DNA from: an uncultured Faecalibacterium sp.
GTDB taxonomy: Bacteria > Bacillota > Clostridia > Oscillospirales > Ruminococcaceae
NCBI GenBank assembly: GCA_934533135.1
Contig: CAKTBG010000021.1
Span: forward strand, 1-48,460
DNA length: 48,460 bases
Direction of reading: 5' to 3'
The notes under the pieces: model-generated
Seen by the model: only the letters and a program-made list of their open reading frames with translations
Database searches by the model: none
Told to the model about the DNA's origin: nothing
Translations under genes and position numbers: made by a program
In this document: positions 32,549 to 40,831 of the stretch, piece by piece
How the letters are laid out: each line of letters opens with the position of its first letter
Position numbering within the stretch: the first letter of the stretch is position 1

Positions 32549-33394
32549 ATGGCCGGAACTCTCTATATCGTCGCCACGCCCATCGGCAACCTTGAAGATA
32601 TGCCGCCCCGTGTGGCGGCGACCTTCGGCGCGGCGGATTTCATCGCCGCCGAGGACACCCGTGTGACGATGAAGCTGCTGAATTTCCTCGGCCTGAAAAA
32701 GCCGATGGTCAGCTATTACGAGCACGCCCTGCAAAAGGGCGAGGGCATCCTGCGCCGGATCGAAGCCGGGGAGAACTGCGCCCTCTGCTCCGACGCGGGG
32801 ATGCCCTGCGTCTCTGACCCCGGCGAGGTGATCGTCCGGGATGCACTGGCGCGGGGCATCAAGGTGGTGCCCGTGCCTGCGGCGTCGGCCTGCGTAACGG
32901 CTCTGGCCGTCTCCGGGCAGGACACCTCCCGCTGGGTGTTCGAGGGCTTTCTGCCCGTGAACAAAAAGCAGAAGCGGGAGCGGCTGGCCGAGCTGCTGGG
33001 CGAGAAGCGCACCGTCATCTTCTACGAGGCTCCTCACAAGCTGCGCACCACGCTGGACGACCTGACCGGTGCCTTCGGCGGGGAGCGGAGCATCACCCTC
33101 TGCCGGGAGCTGACCAAGCTCCACGAGGAGATCTGGAAGACCACCCTCGGCGAGGCCGTGGCGCATTACAAAGAAACCGAACCCCGCGGCGAATATGTCC
33201 TTGTGATGGCCGGCGCACCTGCTGACGCGGACGCCGGTGCGGAGCTGACGCTGGAGCAGGCGGCACAGCGTGCGCTGGAGCTGACAAATGAGGGGTTTGG
33301 CCCGTCGGCCGCAGCCAAGGCCGCCGCGCAGGGCACGGCCTATTCCAAGAGCGAAGTTTACAAGCAGCTGCTGCTCTTGCAGCAGGAAGTTTAA
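32549..33394 (+). CDS. rsmI: 16S rRNA (cytidine-1402-2'-O)-methyltransferase
   Basis: The 281-residue protein matches RsmI along its length: LYIVATPIGNLEDMPPRV at the N-terminus, AEDTRVT (~30), SDAGMPCVSDPG and VPVPAASACVTAL, then FEGFLP and EAPHKL. It methylates the ribose of C1402 in the 30S decoding centre. It belongs to the tetrapyrrole-methylase fold. A Lys/Ala-rich C-terminal helix follows. It is probably transcribed with yfcE and birA. Confidence 0.95.
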   Translation: MAGTLYIVATPIGNLEDMPPRVAATFGAADFIAAEDTRVTMKLLNFLGLKKPMVSYYEHALQKGEGILRRIEAGENCALCSDAGMPCVSDPGEVIVRDALARGIKVVPVPAASACVTALAVSGQDTSRWVFEGFLPVNKKQKRERLAELLGEKRTVIFYEAPHKLRTTLDDLTGAFGGERSITLCRELTKLHEEIWKTTLGEAVAHYKETEPRGEYVLVMAGAPADADAGAELTLEQAAQRALELTNEGFGPSAAAKAAAQGTAYSKSEVYKQLLLLQQEV

Positions 33395-33418
33395 TCATAT
33401 TTGAGGAGGACCCTTTTC

Positions 33419-33910
33419 GTGACCAGACTATTGATCCTGAGTGACAGCCACAACAACCGGGATGCGGTGGAGCGCATCCTGAACGCCGAGGCCGCCGGCA
33501 TCGACGCCCTGATCTTTCTGGGCGACGGTCTGCGGGATCTGGAGCTTGCGCTGACCCGCTACCCGAAGCTGCGTGCCTATGCGGTGGCCGGCAACTGCGA
33601 CTACGGCGCACTGGAACCCTTGGACGGGCTGGCGGCGTTTGACAAATGCGTGATTTTTTACACGCACGGTCATATGTACGGGGTAAAATACGATCTGGAC
33701 ACGCTGACCGAGGCGGCTTCGGCACGGGGTGCCGACATCGCGCTGTTCGGCCACACCCATGTACCGCTGGCGCAGCAGCGGGAGAAGGTCTTCCTCTTCA
33801 ATCCCGGCTCCTGCGGGCGGTGTTACACCGGCCCCAACACCTACGGCATCCTGACACTGGACAACGGCAAGGTGACCGGCTATGAGCACAAAGAGGTACC
33901 AAGCTTATGA
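33419..33910 (+). CDS. YfcE-like metallophosphoesterase
   Basis: A 163-residue calcineurin-like phosphodiesterase with the five metal motifs: SDSHNN, GDGLRD, GNCD, THGH and GHTH. GTG start at 33419 with GAGGAGGA 9 nt upstream. MJ0936/YfcE enzymes hydrolyse phosphodiesters; the physiological substrate is unknown. The stop codon overlaps the birA start by ATGA. The ribosome binding site TGAGGAGGA (33402-33410) is an exact complement of the conserved segment of the twin small RNAs. Confidence 0.9.
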   Translation: MTRLLILSDSHNNRDAVERILNAEAAGIDALIFLGDGLRDLELALTRYPKLRAYAVAGNCDYGALEPLDGLAAFDKCVIFYTHGHMYGVKYDLDTLTEAASARGADIALFGHTHVPLAQQREKVFLFNPGSCGRCYTGPNTYGILTLDNGKVTGYEHKEVPSL

Positions 33911-34674
33911 GCATCAATGAGGTGCGCTATCTGTCCGAATGCGGCAGCACCAACGCCTATGTGAAAGAGCATTTTGAGGAGTTCGGCCCGGTGGGGGCGG
34001 TCTACACCACCAACCAGACCGCCGGGCGGGGGCGGCTGGGGCGCAGCTGGGTCAACGCAGAGGGCAAAGCCTTGTATTACACGGTCGCCATCCGGGAGCC
34101 GCTGGCGCAGCCTGCGACCCTGCCGCTGCTGGCAAGTCTGGCCGTCAAACAACAGCTGGCACTCCGCTACGGCGTGGAGTGCCAGATCAAATGGCCCAAC
34201 GATCTGCTGCTGAACGGCAAAAAGATCGTCGGCATCCTCTGCGAAAGCGTCAGCTACGGCTACGAGCAACAGGGGCGGGGCATCCTCTGCGGCATCGGCA
34301 TCAATCTTGCCCAGCCCCAGAGCTATTTTGACGCCGCCGATCTGCCCCACGGCACCTCGCTGGTGCTGCAGGGTGCCAAGGTCGATCTGGACGCCGACCC
34401 CCAGTGGCTGGCCGAGGGTCTGACCGATTTCGGCTTCGATCGGCCCCTGTACGTCTTTGCCCGGGATGGCTTTGCCCCCTACCGGGAGGAATACAAAGCC
34501 GCCTGCGTCAATCTGGGCCGCCGGGTCACCTTTGATCTGCCCAACGGGGAAAAAGGCGCAGGCGAGGCCATCGACGTAGACGACGAGGGACGTCTGGTCG
34601 TCCGCACCGATGCAGGCGAGCAGCACGTCTTTACCGGCGAAGTCTCCGTCCACGGCATCTACGGCGCCGTATAA
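33907..34674 (+). CDS. birA: Biotin--[acetyl-CoA-carboxylase] ligase
   Basis: The 255-residue enzyme activates biotin to biotinyl-AMP and attaches it to the carrier protein. Signatures are the GRGRLGRSW loop (~38-46) and KWPNDLLLNGKKI. It lacks the N-terminal helix-turn-helix of E. coli BirA, so it is a ligase only. The C-terminal domain (~205-255) is SH3-like. Its start overlaps the yfcE stop. Confidence 0.93.
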   Translation: MSINEVRYLSECGSTNAYVKEHFEEFGPVGAVYTTNQTAGRGRLGRSWVNAEGKALYYTVAIREPLAQPATLPLLASLAVKQQLALRYGVECQIKWPNDLLLNGKKIVGILCESVSYGYEQQGRGILCGIGINLAQPQSYFDAADLPHGTSLVLQGAKVDLDADPQWLAEGLTDFGFDRPLYVFARDGFAPYREEYKAACVNLGRRVTFDLPNGEKGAGEAIDVDDEGRLVVRTDAGEQHVFTGEVSVHGIYGAV

Positions 34675-34677
34675 AAA

Positions 34678-34830
34678 ACCCTCTCCGTCCTTGCTTCGCA
34701 ATGCCACCGTCCACCCTTTGTCGCTAACGCGACATCTCCCTCCGGCCGGAGGGAGTCTTTCCCGAAGTGGGAGGCAAGTCTTGGCTCTCCCTTTGGGAGA
34801 GCTGGACGCGAAGCGGCCTGAGAGGGCAAA
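34678..34830. repeat. Palindromic interspersed repeat, copy E
   Basis: Contains TTGTCGCTAACGCGACA, CTCCCTCCGGCCGGAGGGAG and GGCTCTCCCTTTGGGAGAGC, ending CTGAGAGGG. The central part is the reverse complement of copy A. It abuts the 3' end of the small RNA at 34832. Confidence 0.7.
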
Positions 34831-34831
34831 T

Positions 34832-34953
34832 AAAACCAAAATCCCCCTCCGACGCTTGCGGTACATCGGAGGGGGATCTTGTTTGGGGTATTGCTTTGGT
34901 GTGAGGAGGAATCATGTGCAAGGGAAGCGGTTGCGGCCCCGCCGCCCTTGTGA
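34832..34953 (-). ncRNA. Predicted small RNA, copy 1, with exposed CCUCCU segment
   Basis: The minus-strand promoter ATGACT (34982-34987)-17-TATACT (34959-34964) starts an RNA of about 120 nt. It has a 5' hairpin closed by CAAGGG/CCCTTG, a linker with AUGAUUCCUCCUCACACC, and a terminal stem ATCCCCCTCCGA/TCGGAGGGGGAT followed by TTTTGGTTTTATTT. Copy 2 at 41009-41129 has the same order with compensatory changes in both stems and near-identity in the linker. The plus strand holds a 30-codon frame after GAGGAGGA, but the promoters and U-tracts favour the minus strand. Confidence 0.7.
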
Positions 34954-34958
34954 TTTAT

Positions 34959-34987
34959 AGTATACCCGATTTTGCGGAAAAAGTCAT
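34959..34987 (-). promoter_or_regulatory. Promoter of small RNA copy 1
   Basis: ATGACT, 17 bp, TATACT; same geometry as at copy 2. Confidence 0.65.
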
Positions 34988-35030
34988 TACTTTCTTGTGA
35001 AAATTGTGTTAATTGGCGTTATAATTTTTT

Positions 35031-35549
35031 TCACTCGCTTTTCACAGCTTCCGCATAATGACGCCCATGGGAAACATAGCCCTCGGCGTTGCGGAGGTTG
35101 CGGGCGATCTGCTCGGGGGTGACTGGCTTGATGACCCGGGCCGGGATCCCCACCGCGACCATGCCGTCCGGGATGACCATCCCCTCCGGCACCAGCGCAC
35201 CGGCCCCGATGATGCAGTTTTTGCCGATGACACAGTGGTTCAGCAGCGTCGCGTGCATTCCGATCAGCGCACCGTCGCCGACCGTGCAGCCGTGGACGAT
35301 GGCACTGTGCCCCACGGTGACGTTTTTGCCGATGTCCACCCGGCCGCCCACATCGCAGTGCAGCACGGCGTTGTCCTGCACGTTGCTGCCCTCGCCCACC
35401 GTCAGGGTTCCGTCGTCGCCCCGCAGGACCGCGCCGTACCAGATCGTCGCGCCGGGCTTGAGCACCACGTCGCCGATCAGGGTCGCATTGGGCGCAACAA
35501 AGGCTGCGCCTTCATCCCGGGGCATTTTTCCACCAAAGGGTACGATCAT
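35031..35549 (-). CDS. Gamma-class carbonic anhydrase family protein
   Basis: The 172-residue left-handed beta-helix protein has hexapeptide repeats throughout (VVLKPGATIWYGAVLRGDDG, VGEGSNVQDNAVLHCD...). Candidate zinc ligands are in VGHSAIVHGC and GMHATLLNH. Members are either carbonic anhydrases or ferripyochelin-binding-protein homologues of uncertain activity (YrdA/PaaY). The ATG at 35549 follows AAAGGTGG; the frame continues upstream but through the divergent promoter region of the carboxypeptidase. Confidence 0.9.
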   Translation of the reverse strand: MIVPFGGKMPRDEGAAFVAPNATLIGDVVLKPGATIWYGAVLRGDDGTLTVGEGSNVQDNAVLHCDVGGRVDIGKNVTVGHSAIVHGCTVGDGALIGMHATLLNHCVIGKNCIIGAGALVPEGMVIPDGMVAVGIPARVIKPVTPEQIARNLRNAEGYVSHGRHYAEAVKSE

Positions 35550-35663
35550 TGTGAAAAACCACCTTTCTCTTTTCGCGCTTTTATGGTATTCTTTTAGTAA
35601 GGCTCCTGTTTCAGGAGAATCTGTCGCCGCCGTGCTGCGGAGACCGATGGAGGTTACGATACC

Positions 35664-36953
35664 ATGCAAACAAACTCTTTCTTCTGCCGCGGGGTCGCGC
35701 TGGTGCTGACCCTCCTTCTGGCCGTGACCGCCGCTCTGCCGGGTCTGGCCGTGTACGAGATGCCCATCCAGACGGTCCGTGAGACCGAGTCGGTCTATCT
35801 GTTCAATCTGGATACCGGCAAGCCCATCCTCGCGCAGAACGCGGAACAGCCCCGCTACATTGCCAGCCTGACCAAGATGATGACCGCCCTGCTCTTCCTC
35901 GAAAGCGGGAAAGACCTCAACGCCGAGATCACCATCCCGGCCAGCCTGACGCAGGAGTTCAAGGACATCCAGAACGCCAACGGCAGCACCATGAACCTCC
36001 GGATCGGGGAGACCGTCCGCCGGATCGACCTGCTGTACGGTCTGCTGGTGGCCAGTGCCAACGATGCGGCCAGCGTCATCGCCATGGATGTGGCCGGTGA
36101 CCTGCCCGCCTTCGTCACCCAGATGAACGCCCGCGCCAAGGAGCTGGGCTGCACCAGCACCGCCTTTACCTGCGTCCACGGCCTGTACGATTACGGCAAT
36201 GTTTCCTCGGCCGAAGATCTGGCCAAGATCGCCGCCGCCTGCCACGCCAACGAGACCTATATGCAGGTGGCCAACACCCCGTCCTACACCCTGCCGGCCA
36301 CCAATCTGCACCAGCAGGAGCGGCAGATCACCTCCACCAACCTGATGCTGAACCCGGAGTATGCGTACTACCGCGATTACATCCGCGGCATGAAGACCGG
36401 CTTTACCACGCTGGCGGGGCGGTGTTATGTGACCTTTGCGGAGAAGGACGGCCACACCTATGGTCTGGTGGTGCTGGGCTCGGATCTCGACAACATCTAC
36501 CGGGAGGCTTCCGAGATCCTCGACTGGGCGTTTGCCAGCTTTTCGGATCGGCAGCTGGTGGACACCGATACGGTGCTGACCACCGTGCCGCTGACCAAAT
36601 GCCGCTCGGAAGACGCGGTGGAGCTTTATGCCGCCGCACCGGTCTCCGGCTACGGCCACGCCGACGACGCGGTGACCTTTGCCTTCAGTGTGCCGGAACG
36701 CATCCCTGCCACCGTGAAGCCGAATGCCGTGGTGGGGCAGGCGACGGTCTATCTGGACGGCTATGAAGTCGGCACCGTGGATCTCGTCACCCACCGGGAG
36801 TATGTCTCCGACTTTCGCACCGACAGCAAAGCGACGCTGCTTCTTCTGGCGGCTCTGGTGGGGATCCTGCTCGTTCTGGGCTTTGTCACCCTGGTCATCG
36901 GCGGCGGCTCCCTCAACCTTGGGCGGAGACGGCGTTCGGTGAGAAGAAGATAA
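35664..36953 (+). CDS. dacA: D-alanyl-D-alanine carboxypeptidase (class C low-molecular-weight PBP)
   Basis: The 429-residue enzyme trims the terminal D-Ala of peptidoglycan pentapeptides. A signal peptide spans residues 1-30. Active-site motifs are S68-L-T-K71, S131-A-N133 and K244-T-G246. A beta-rich C-terminal domain follows, then a transmembrane helix at ~390-412 (LLLLAALVGILLVLGFVTLV) and a short basic tail (RRRRSVRRR). It would be anchored on the outer face of the membrane. The symbol is family-level, as several paralogues are usual in Clostridia. Confidence 0.92.
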   Translation: MQTNSFFCRGVALVLTLLLAVTAALPGLAVYEMPIQTVRETESVYLFNLDTGKPILAQNAEQPRYIASLTKMMTALLFLESGKDLNAEITIPASLTQEFKDIQNANGSTMNLRIGETVRRIDLLYGLLVASANDAASVIAMDVAGDLPAFVTQMNARAKELGCTSTAFTCVHGLYDYGNVSSAEDLAKIAAACHANETYMQVANTPSYTLPATNLHQQERQITSTNLMLNPEYAYYRDYIRGMKTGFTTLAGRCYVTFAEKDGHTYGLVVLGSDLDNIYREASEILDWAFASFSDRQLVDTDTVLTTVPLTKCRSEDAVELYAAAPVSGYGHADDAVTFAFSVPERIPATVKPNAVVGQATVYLDGYEVGTVDLVTHREYVSDFRTDSKATLLLLAALVGILLVLGFVTLVIGGGSLNLGRRRRSVRRR

Positions 36954-36962
36954 CCATTCCCG

Positions 36963-36997
36963 AAAGACTTCCTCGAAAGAGGAAGTCTTTCTTTTTT
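36963..36997 (+). terminator. Carboxypeptidase terminator
   Basis: Perfect 12-bp stem AAAGACTTCCTC / GAGGAAGTCTTT with GAAA tetraloop, followed by CTTTTTTAT. Confidence 0.92.
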
Positions 36998-37024
36998 ATA
37001 GATCGCTCTTGTACCGCCGCTGCT

Positions 37025-37990
37025 TCAGATGCTTCTCATTCTTGCCGCGAGGACGGCCAGCGTGATCTTGGGGTTGACCTGTGCGGTCAGATGCTGGATG
37101 GCCGTATCCGCCAGAGAAAGGGCCTTCTGCGCCGCTTCCCCTTGGAGTGGGGAATGGGGGCTGCCCTGCAGCCCGGACGCGGCTACGGCCCGGAAATCGG
37201 TCAACAGGGCGATGGCTCCGGCTTTGTCTTTTTCGTAGGCCGAAAGCAACACACCGGCGGCATAGCTGTCCCGGTTGGCGGCGGCTTTGGCAAGGGCAAG
37301 AGCCCGATCCACCTGTGCACGGCGTGCCTCGTCCTGCGCCACGGCCAATACTGTGCCGATGTGCCCATCGAACAGCTCGCTGTACAGAGCCGCGTCTTTT
37401 TTCTCCACCCCCTGCGCAGCGCAGTAGCGGGCACACTGTGCCGGGGAGACCGGAGCCACCGCAAAGCTGACGCAGCGGCTCCGGATGGTGGGCAGAACGC
37501 TGGCCAGCGAATCTGCCGTCAGGAGGAAAAGCACCCCTTCCGGCGGTTCCTCCATGACCTTCAGCAGGGCGTTGGCCGACTCTTCGTTCATCCGTTCCAC
37601 ATGATAAAGCAGGACGGCGCGGCCCTCGGTCGAGAGGCTGGTGTTGAAGATCTCGCTCCGCATGGCCTTGACCTGACTGACCAGATACCGGCCATTGGAA
37701 CCCATGCCCGTCACCGAGATGGCTTCCCGGACGACGCCGGTCTCCACCCGGCCGCTGCCGCGGTCACCGGCCTTGCCCACGGCGCGGCAGCACTCGCCCC
37801 GGAGCAGAGCTTCGGCAGGTGCGCCTCCGGCCGGATACAGGTAGTCCGCCGCCATGCACCGGGCGGCAAACCCGGCACCGAGCCCCTCTTCGCCCACCAG
37901 CAGCACACTGTGGGTCAGGCGGCGGCTCTCCAGCATCAGGCGCACGCTGGCTTTCAGCTCCGCGTTGCCCTCGAGACGGTCGATCATCAT
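37025..37990 (-). CDS. holB: DNA polymerase III delta'-like subunit (HolB)
   Basis: The 321-residue AAA+-fold protein resembles the clamp-loader delta' subunit: SVLLVGEEGLGAGFAAR replaces a true Walker A (no GKT/S), as expected for the non-hydrolysing stator. It also has VLLYHVERMNEESANALLKVMEEPPEGVLFLLT and the sensor 1 SRC motif in IRSRCVSF. It lacks the usual four-Cys zinc module in full (only GECCRAV is visible), so zinc binding is doubtful. The ATG at 37990 follows AGAGGGA. It is 13 bp after the rhomboid-like gene, one operon. Confidence 0.85.
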   Translation of the reverse strand: MMIDRLEGNAELKASVRLMLESRRLTHSVLLVGEEGLGAGFAARCMAADYLYPAGGAPAEALLRGECCRAVGKAGDRGSGRVETGVVREAISVTGMGSNGRYLVSQVKAMRSEIFNTSLSTEGRAVLLYHVERMNEESANALLKVMEEPPEGVLFLLTADSLASVLPTIRSRCVSFAVAPVSPAQCARYCAAQGVEKKDAALYSELFDGHIGTVLAVAQDEARRAQVDRALALAKAAANRDSYAAGVLLSAYEKDKAGAIALLTDFRAVAASGLQGSPHSPLQGEAAQKALSLADTAIQHLTAQVNPKITLAVLAARMRSI

Positions 37991-38003
37991 AGAAATTTCC
38001 CTC

Positions 38004-38645
38004 TTATCTCCGGTTTTTGCGCTTCCACTGCTCCCGGCGCACCCAAGCGCGGATGCTCCGGCCTGCCTGCGGGCCAAAGAACACAAGGAAGTTGAGCATA
38101 CAGAGCAGGTAGTAGACCTTTCCCGTCAGGCTGGTGGTCAAAAAGCTGAAGGCCCAGAGCACAGCGGCAAACAGACCAAAATATTTGACCCGCACCGGGA
38201 TGAGGAAAAAGAGCAGCACCTGCACCTCGGGGTAGAGCATGGCAAAGGCCAGCAGCAGCGACAGCGACAGGCAGTAGGTGTCGGCGGTGATACCGGTGAC
38301 AAGGCAGGCAAGGATCGTGCCGACCATGCCCAGCAGGAAGTAGACGTTGAACTTGAAGTCGCCCCACTCCCGTTCCAACGCCGTGCCGATGAACCATGTA
38401 AAGTAGATGCCAAGGATCACACTCAGGGGGCCGCCGCCCGAGAAGGGGATGAACACAAAGGTGATGAGCCGCCAGATCTCGCCGCTGAAGAGCAGAAAAC
38501 GGTTCAGGCCGAGATAGACCGTGATAAATTGGTTCACGAACAGCTCAATGGCGTAGACCAGAATCTGCCCCGCCACAAGGATCGTGGTGAGGTTCGGGAT
38601 GCAAAATCTCCCATATTTACGTTCCAGATCAGACAACCAATTCAT
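38004..38645 (-). CDS. Rhomboid-like membrane protein lacking an obvious catalytic Ser motif
   Basis: The 213-residue protein has about six membrane helices. The loop GEIWRLITFVFIP and the segment LEREWGDFKFNVYFLLGMVG match rhomboid/derlin topology. The protease motif GxSG expected in TM4 is absent (ITADTYCLSLSLLLAF in that place), so it is probably an inactive rhomboid (derlin-like) protein. A short basic tail ends the protein. GGAGG precedes the ATG, and the promoter is at 38708-38736. Upstream of holB on the same strand. Confidence 0.7.
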   Translation of the reverse strand: MNWLSDLERKYGRFCIPNLTTILVAGQILVYAIELFVNQFITVYLGLNRFLLFSGEIWRLITFVFIPFSGGGPLSVILGIYFTWFIGTALEREWGDFKFNVYFLLGMVGTILACLVTGITADTYCLSLSLLLAFAMLYPEVQVLLFFLIPVRVKYFGLFAAVLWAFSFLTTSLTGKVYYLLCMLNFLVFFGPQAGRSIRAWVRREQWKRKNRR

Positions 38646-38707
38646 AGGCAGGTGCCTCCATACAAAAAATTTTGCGGCTCATCTTCCGGGAGCCATTTCT
38701 GTGTTTC

Positions 38708-38736
38708 ATTGTATCATGTTTCCTGCCGCCATTCAA
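38708..38736 (-). promoter_or_regulatory. Promoter of the rhomboid-like/holB operon
   Basis: Minus strand TTGAAT (38731-38736), 17 bp, TACAAT (38708-38713). Confidence 0.75.
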
Positions 38737-38825
38737 GAAATTCCCTGTGAACAACAAAAGGCCGGTTTCGGGCGAAAGGGGTCAAAATCGGAGGTTGTTG
38801 TCCTCTCCGGAATGATCTTTTCACT

Positions 38826-39160
38826 TTTTCCACCGGGTTTTCCACTGGATTTGTGAAAAAGAGGCCGGGTTTTCCGCAATGTTTTCCACTTTTTCCACCG
38901 AGTTTTCAACAGCTGCTGGGGTCGATTTTTATACTTGCCGTATTTCTCCGGTCGAATCCGGTAGATTCAACGGGTAAAATGGGGTGTTCTCGCCTTTTTT
39001 CTGAAAGAAAGCAGGCGGTCTGAATTTATTTTTTATGGGTCTGGCTGAGAGGTCGTTTTTGCACTCTCCAAGTTGGAATCGGCCGGAGCGAAGTTTTCCA
39101 CATTCCGGGTGCCCGAAATCCACGGTGTGGAAAACCGTGGAAAACGCCCCTTTTTCCACA
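38826..39160. repeat. Cluster of DnaA-box-like 9-mers in a gene-free stretch
   Basis: TTTTCCACA or its complement, fitting the DnaA consensus TTWTNCACA, occurs at 39094-39102, 39126-39134 (minus) and 39152-39160, and again at 39214-39222 (minus) inside mgtE. One-mismatch copies lie at 38826, 38838, 38882, 38891 and 39136 (minus). The 550-bp gap otherwise holds only the promoter at its left end and the mgtE terminator at its right end. Confidence 0.55.
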
Positions 39161-39162
39161 AA

Positions 39163-39190
39163 AAAAGACCCCCATCGACGATGGGAGCCT
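39163..39190 (-). terminator. mgtE terminator
   Basis: Minus-strand CTCCCATCGTCGATGGGGG followed by TCTTTTTTT. Confidence 0.85.
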
Positions 39191-39202
39191 CGCAGGAAAA
39201 AA

Positions 39203-40780
39203 TCACATCATATTGTGGAAAACCAGCATTGCGATCTGGAAATAGAGGATCAGGCTGCACGCGTCCACAATGGTGGTGATAAACGGCGTTGCCATGATCG
39301 CCGGGTCTGCGCCCAGCTTTTTGGCGGCCAGCGGGAGCATTCCGCCCACCAGCTTGGCCAGAATGACGCTGAGGAAGAGCGATACGCTGACGACGATGGC
39401 ATAGCCCAGCACATTCTCATACTGACCGGCGTAGATAAAATTGTACATCAGATAGATGCGCAGGCCGTTGACGATGCCCAGCACCGCACCCACGATGCAG
39501 GAGACCCGCAGCTCTTTTCCGAGGACTTTCAGGAAATCGGACGGCTCCACCTCACCCAGCGCAAGGCCGCGCACCATCAGAGTACTGATCTGGTTGCCGC
39601 AGTTGCCGGCGGTGTCCATCAGCATGGGCATGAAGGAGACCAGCAGCGGCAGGCTGACAAAGGCCTCCTCATAATGGGTGGTGACCATGCCGGTAAAGGT
39701 GGCCGACAGCATCAGGATCAGCAGCCATGGAATGCGCTGCTTGGCGTGGGTCCAGACACTGGTGCCAAAATAGGTGGTGGCTTCGTCGGCGGGCAGAATG
39801 GCCGCCATCTTCTGCATATCTTCGGTGGATTCGTCGGTCAGAACGTCGATTGCATCGTCGATGGTGATGATGCCGACGAACATTCCCTCGTTGTCCACGA
39901 CCGGCATGGCGGTGAAATCGTAACGCTGCATCTCACGGGCCACAAACTCCTGATCGTCCGTGACCTTCACGGTGACCACGTTGTCGTCCATGACGTCGGT
40001 GATGGGGGTATGGGGCTCGGCCAGCAGAAGGTCGCGCGCCGATACGACGCCCAGCAGACGGTTCCGCTCCACGACATAACAGGTGTACACCGTCTCGGCG
40101 TTTTCGCCCTGCGTCCGGATGGCCGCAAACGCATCGCTGACCTTCATATCCTTTCGCAGGCGAACGTATTCGGGGGTCATCAGGCTGCCCGCCGAGCTTT
40201 CGGGGTAATTCAGCAGCTTGTTCAGACTCTCGCGGGTCTGCCGGGAGGATTTTTCCAGCACGCGCTTGACCACGCCCGCCGGCATATCCTCCAGCAGGTC
40301 GGCAGCGTCGTCAAGGCTCATCTCCTCGATGGCACTCACCAGCTCCACATCCGAAAAGGCGTTGACCAGATCGTCGCGGGCCTCATCCGACATATAGGCA
40401 AAGGCTTCCGTCGCCACATCCTTTTTCAGCAGGCGGAATACCACCAGACGGTTGTTCTCATCCAGCTCTTCCAGCAGCTCGGCAAGATCCGCAGGCTGCT
40501 CTTCTTCGGTGACTTCCCGCAGCTTGACGTACTGTTTTTTCACCAGCAGTTTGAGCAGGCGACTCTTGGTCAGCATTTCGGGGTCGGCCTTGATCTCTTC
40601 GTCCTTGGCTTCCTCCGCCTCGGCCTCGCGGATGTCCTGCTTGAGATCCTCGGTGGCCTCTTCGTTCAGGTCCTCGGCCAGCTTCTGGCGCACCTCTGCC
40701 GGGATATCGGCCGGCAGCTCCTGCACAGGGAGGGCGGCTTCCGTCTCCGGCCGGGTCTGTTTTTGTTTTTCTTCTTCCAT
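39203..40780 (-). CDS. mgtE: Magnesium transporter MgtE
   Basis: The 525-residue channel has the usual order: an acidic N-terminal stretch, a superhelical N domain (~95-200, with LAELLEELDENNRLVVFRLL), two CBS domains (~205-330, SLMTPEYVRL... and VVTVKVTDDQEFVAREM), a plug helix and five membrane helices. The selectivity region is PMLMDTAGNCGNQ (about residue 390). Cytosolic Mg2+ closes the channel through the N and CBS domains. AAGGAGGAG precedes the ATG. The first ~70 residues are unusually long and charged. A structured leader with an upstream ORF suggests Mg-responsive control of expression too. Confidence 0.95.
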   Translation of the reverse strand: MEEEKQKQTRPETEAALPVQELPADIPAEVRQKLAEDLNEEATEDLKQDIREAEAEEAKDEEIKADPEMLTKSRLLKLLVKKQYVKLREVTEEEQPADLAELLEELDENNRLVVFRLLKKDVATEAFAYMSDEARDDLVNAFSDVELVSAIEEMSLDDAADLLEDMPAGVVKRVLEKSSRQTRESLNKLLNYPESSAGSLMTPEYVRLRKDMKVSDAFAAIRTQGENAETVYTCYVVERNRLLGVVSARDLLLAEPHTPITDVMDDNVVTVKVTDDQEFVAREMQRYDFTAMPVVDNEGMFVGIITIDDAIDVLTDESTEDMQKMAAILPADEATTYFGTSVWTHAKQRIPWLLILMLSATFTGMVTTHYEEAFVSLPLLVSFMPMLMDTAGNCGNQISTLMVRGLALGEVEPSDFLKVLGKELRVSCIVGAVLGIVNGLRIYLMYNFIYAGQYENVLGYAIVVSVSLFLSVILAKLVGGMLPLAAKKLGADPAIMATPFITTIVDACSLILYFQIAMLVFHNMM

Positions 40781-40786
40781 TGTTGC

Positions 40787-40807
40787 TCCTCCTTTTCCGT
40801 GGGAGGA
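40787..40807 (-). promoter_or_regulatory. Anti-Shine-Dalgarno hairpin over the mgtE start
   Basis: TCCTCC in the RNA (plus-strand GGAGGA, 40802-40807) can pair with the mgtE ribosome binding site GGAGGA (plus-strand 40787-40792) across a 9-nt loop. The same TCCTCC could pair instead with AGGAGG of the upstream ORF (40932-40937), giving two exclusive folds. Confidence 0.55.
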
Positions 40808-40831
40808 CGCAGCAAACCGCGATCCAAAAGA

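Noticed and set aside
34915..35000. Plus-strand mini-ORF after GAGGAGGA in small RNA copy 1 (30 codons), with a similar one at 41094-41177 (27 codons)
   Set aside because: The two peptides share little beyond SIP-x-F. The promoters, compensatory stems and U-tracts all point to minus-strand RNAs, and the GAGGAGGA is the complement of the conserved CCUCCUC. Kept only as an alternative.
38826..39222. Chromosomal replication origin
   Set aside because: No dnaA, dnaN or gidA genes nearby and gene orientations do not diverge from this point; only the DnaA-like box cluster is claimed.
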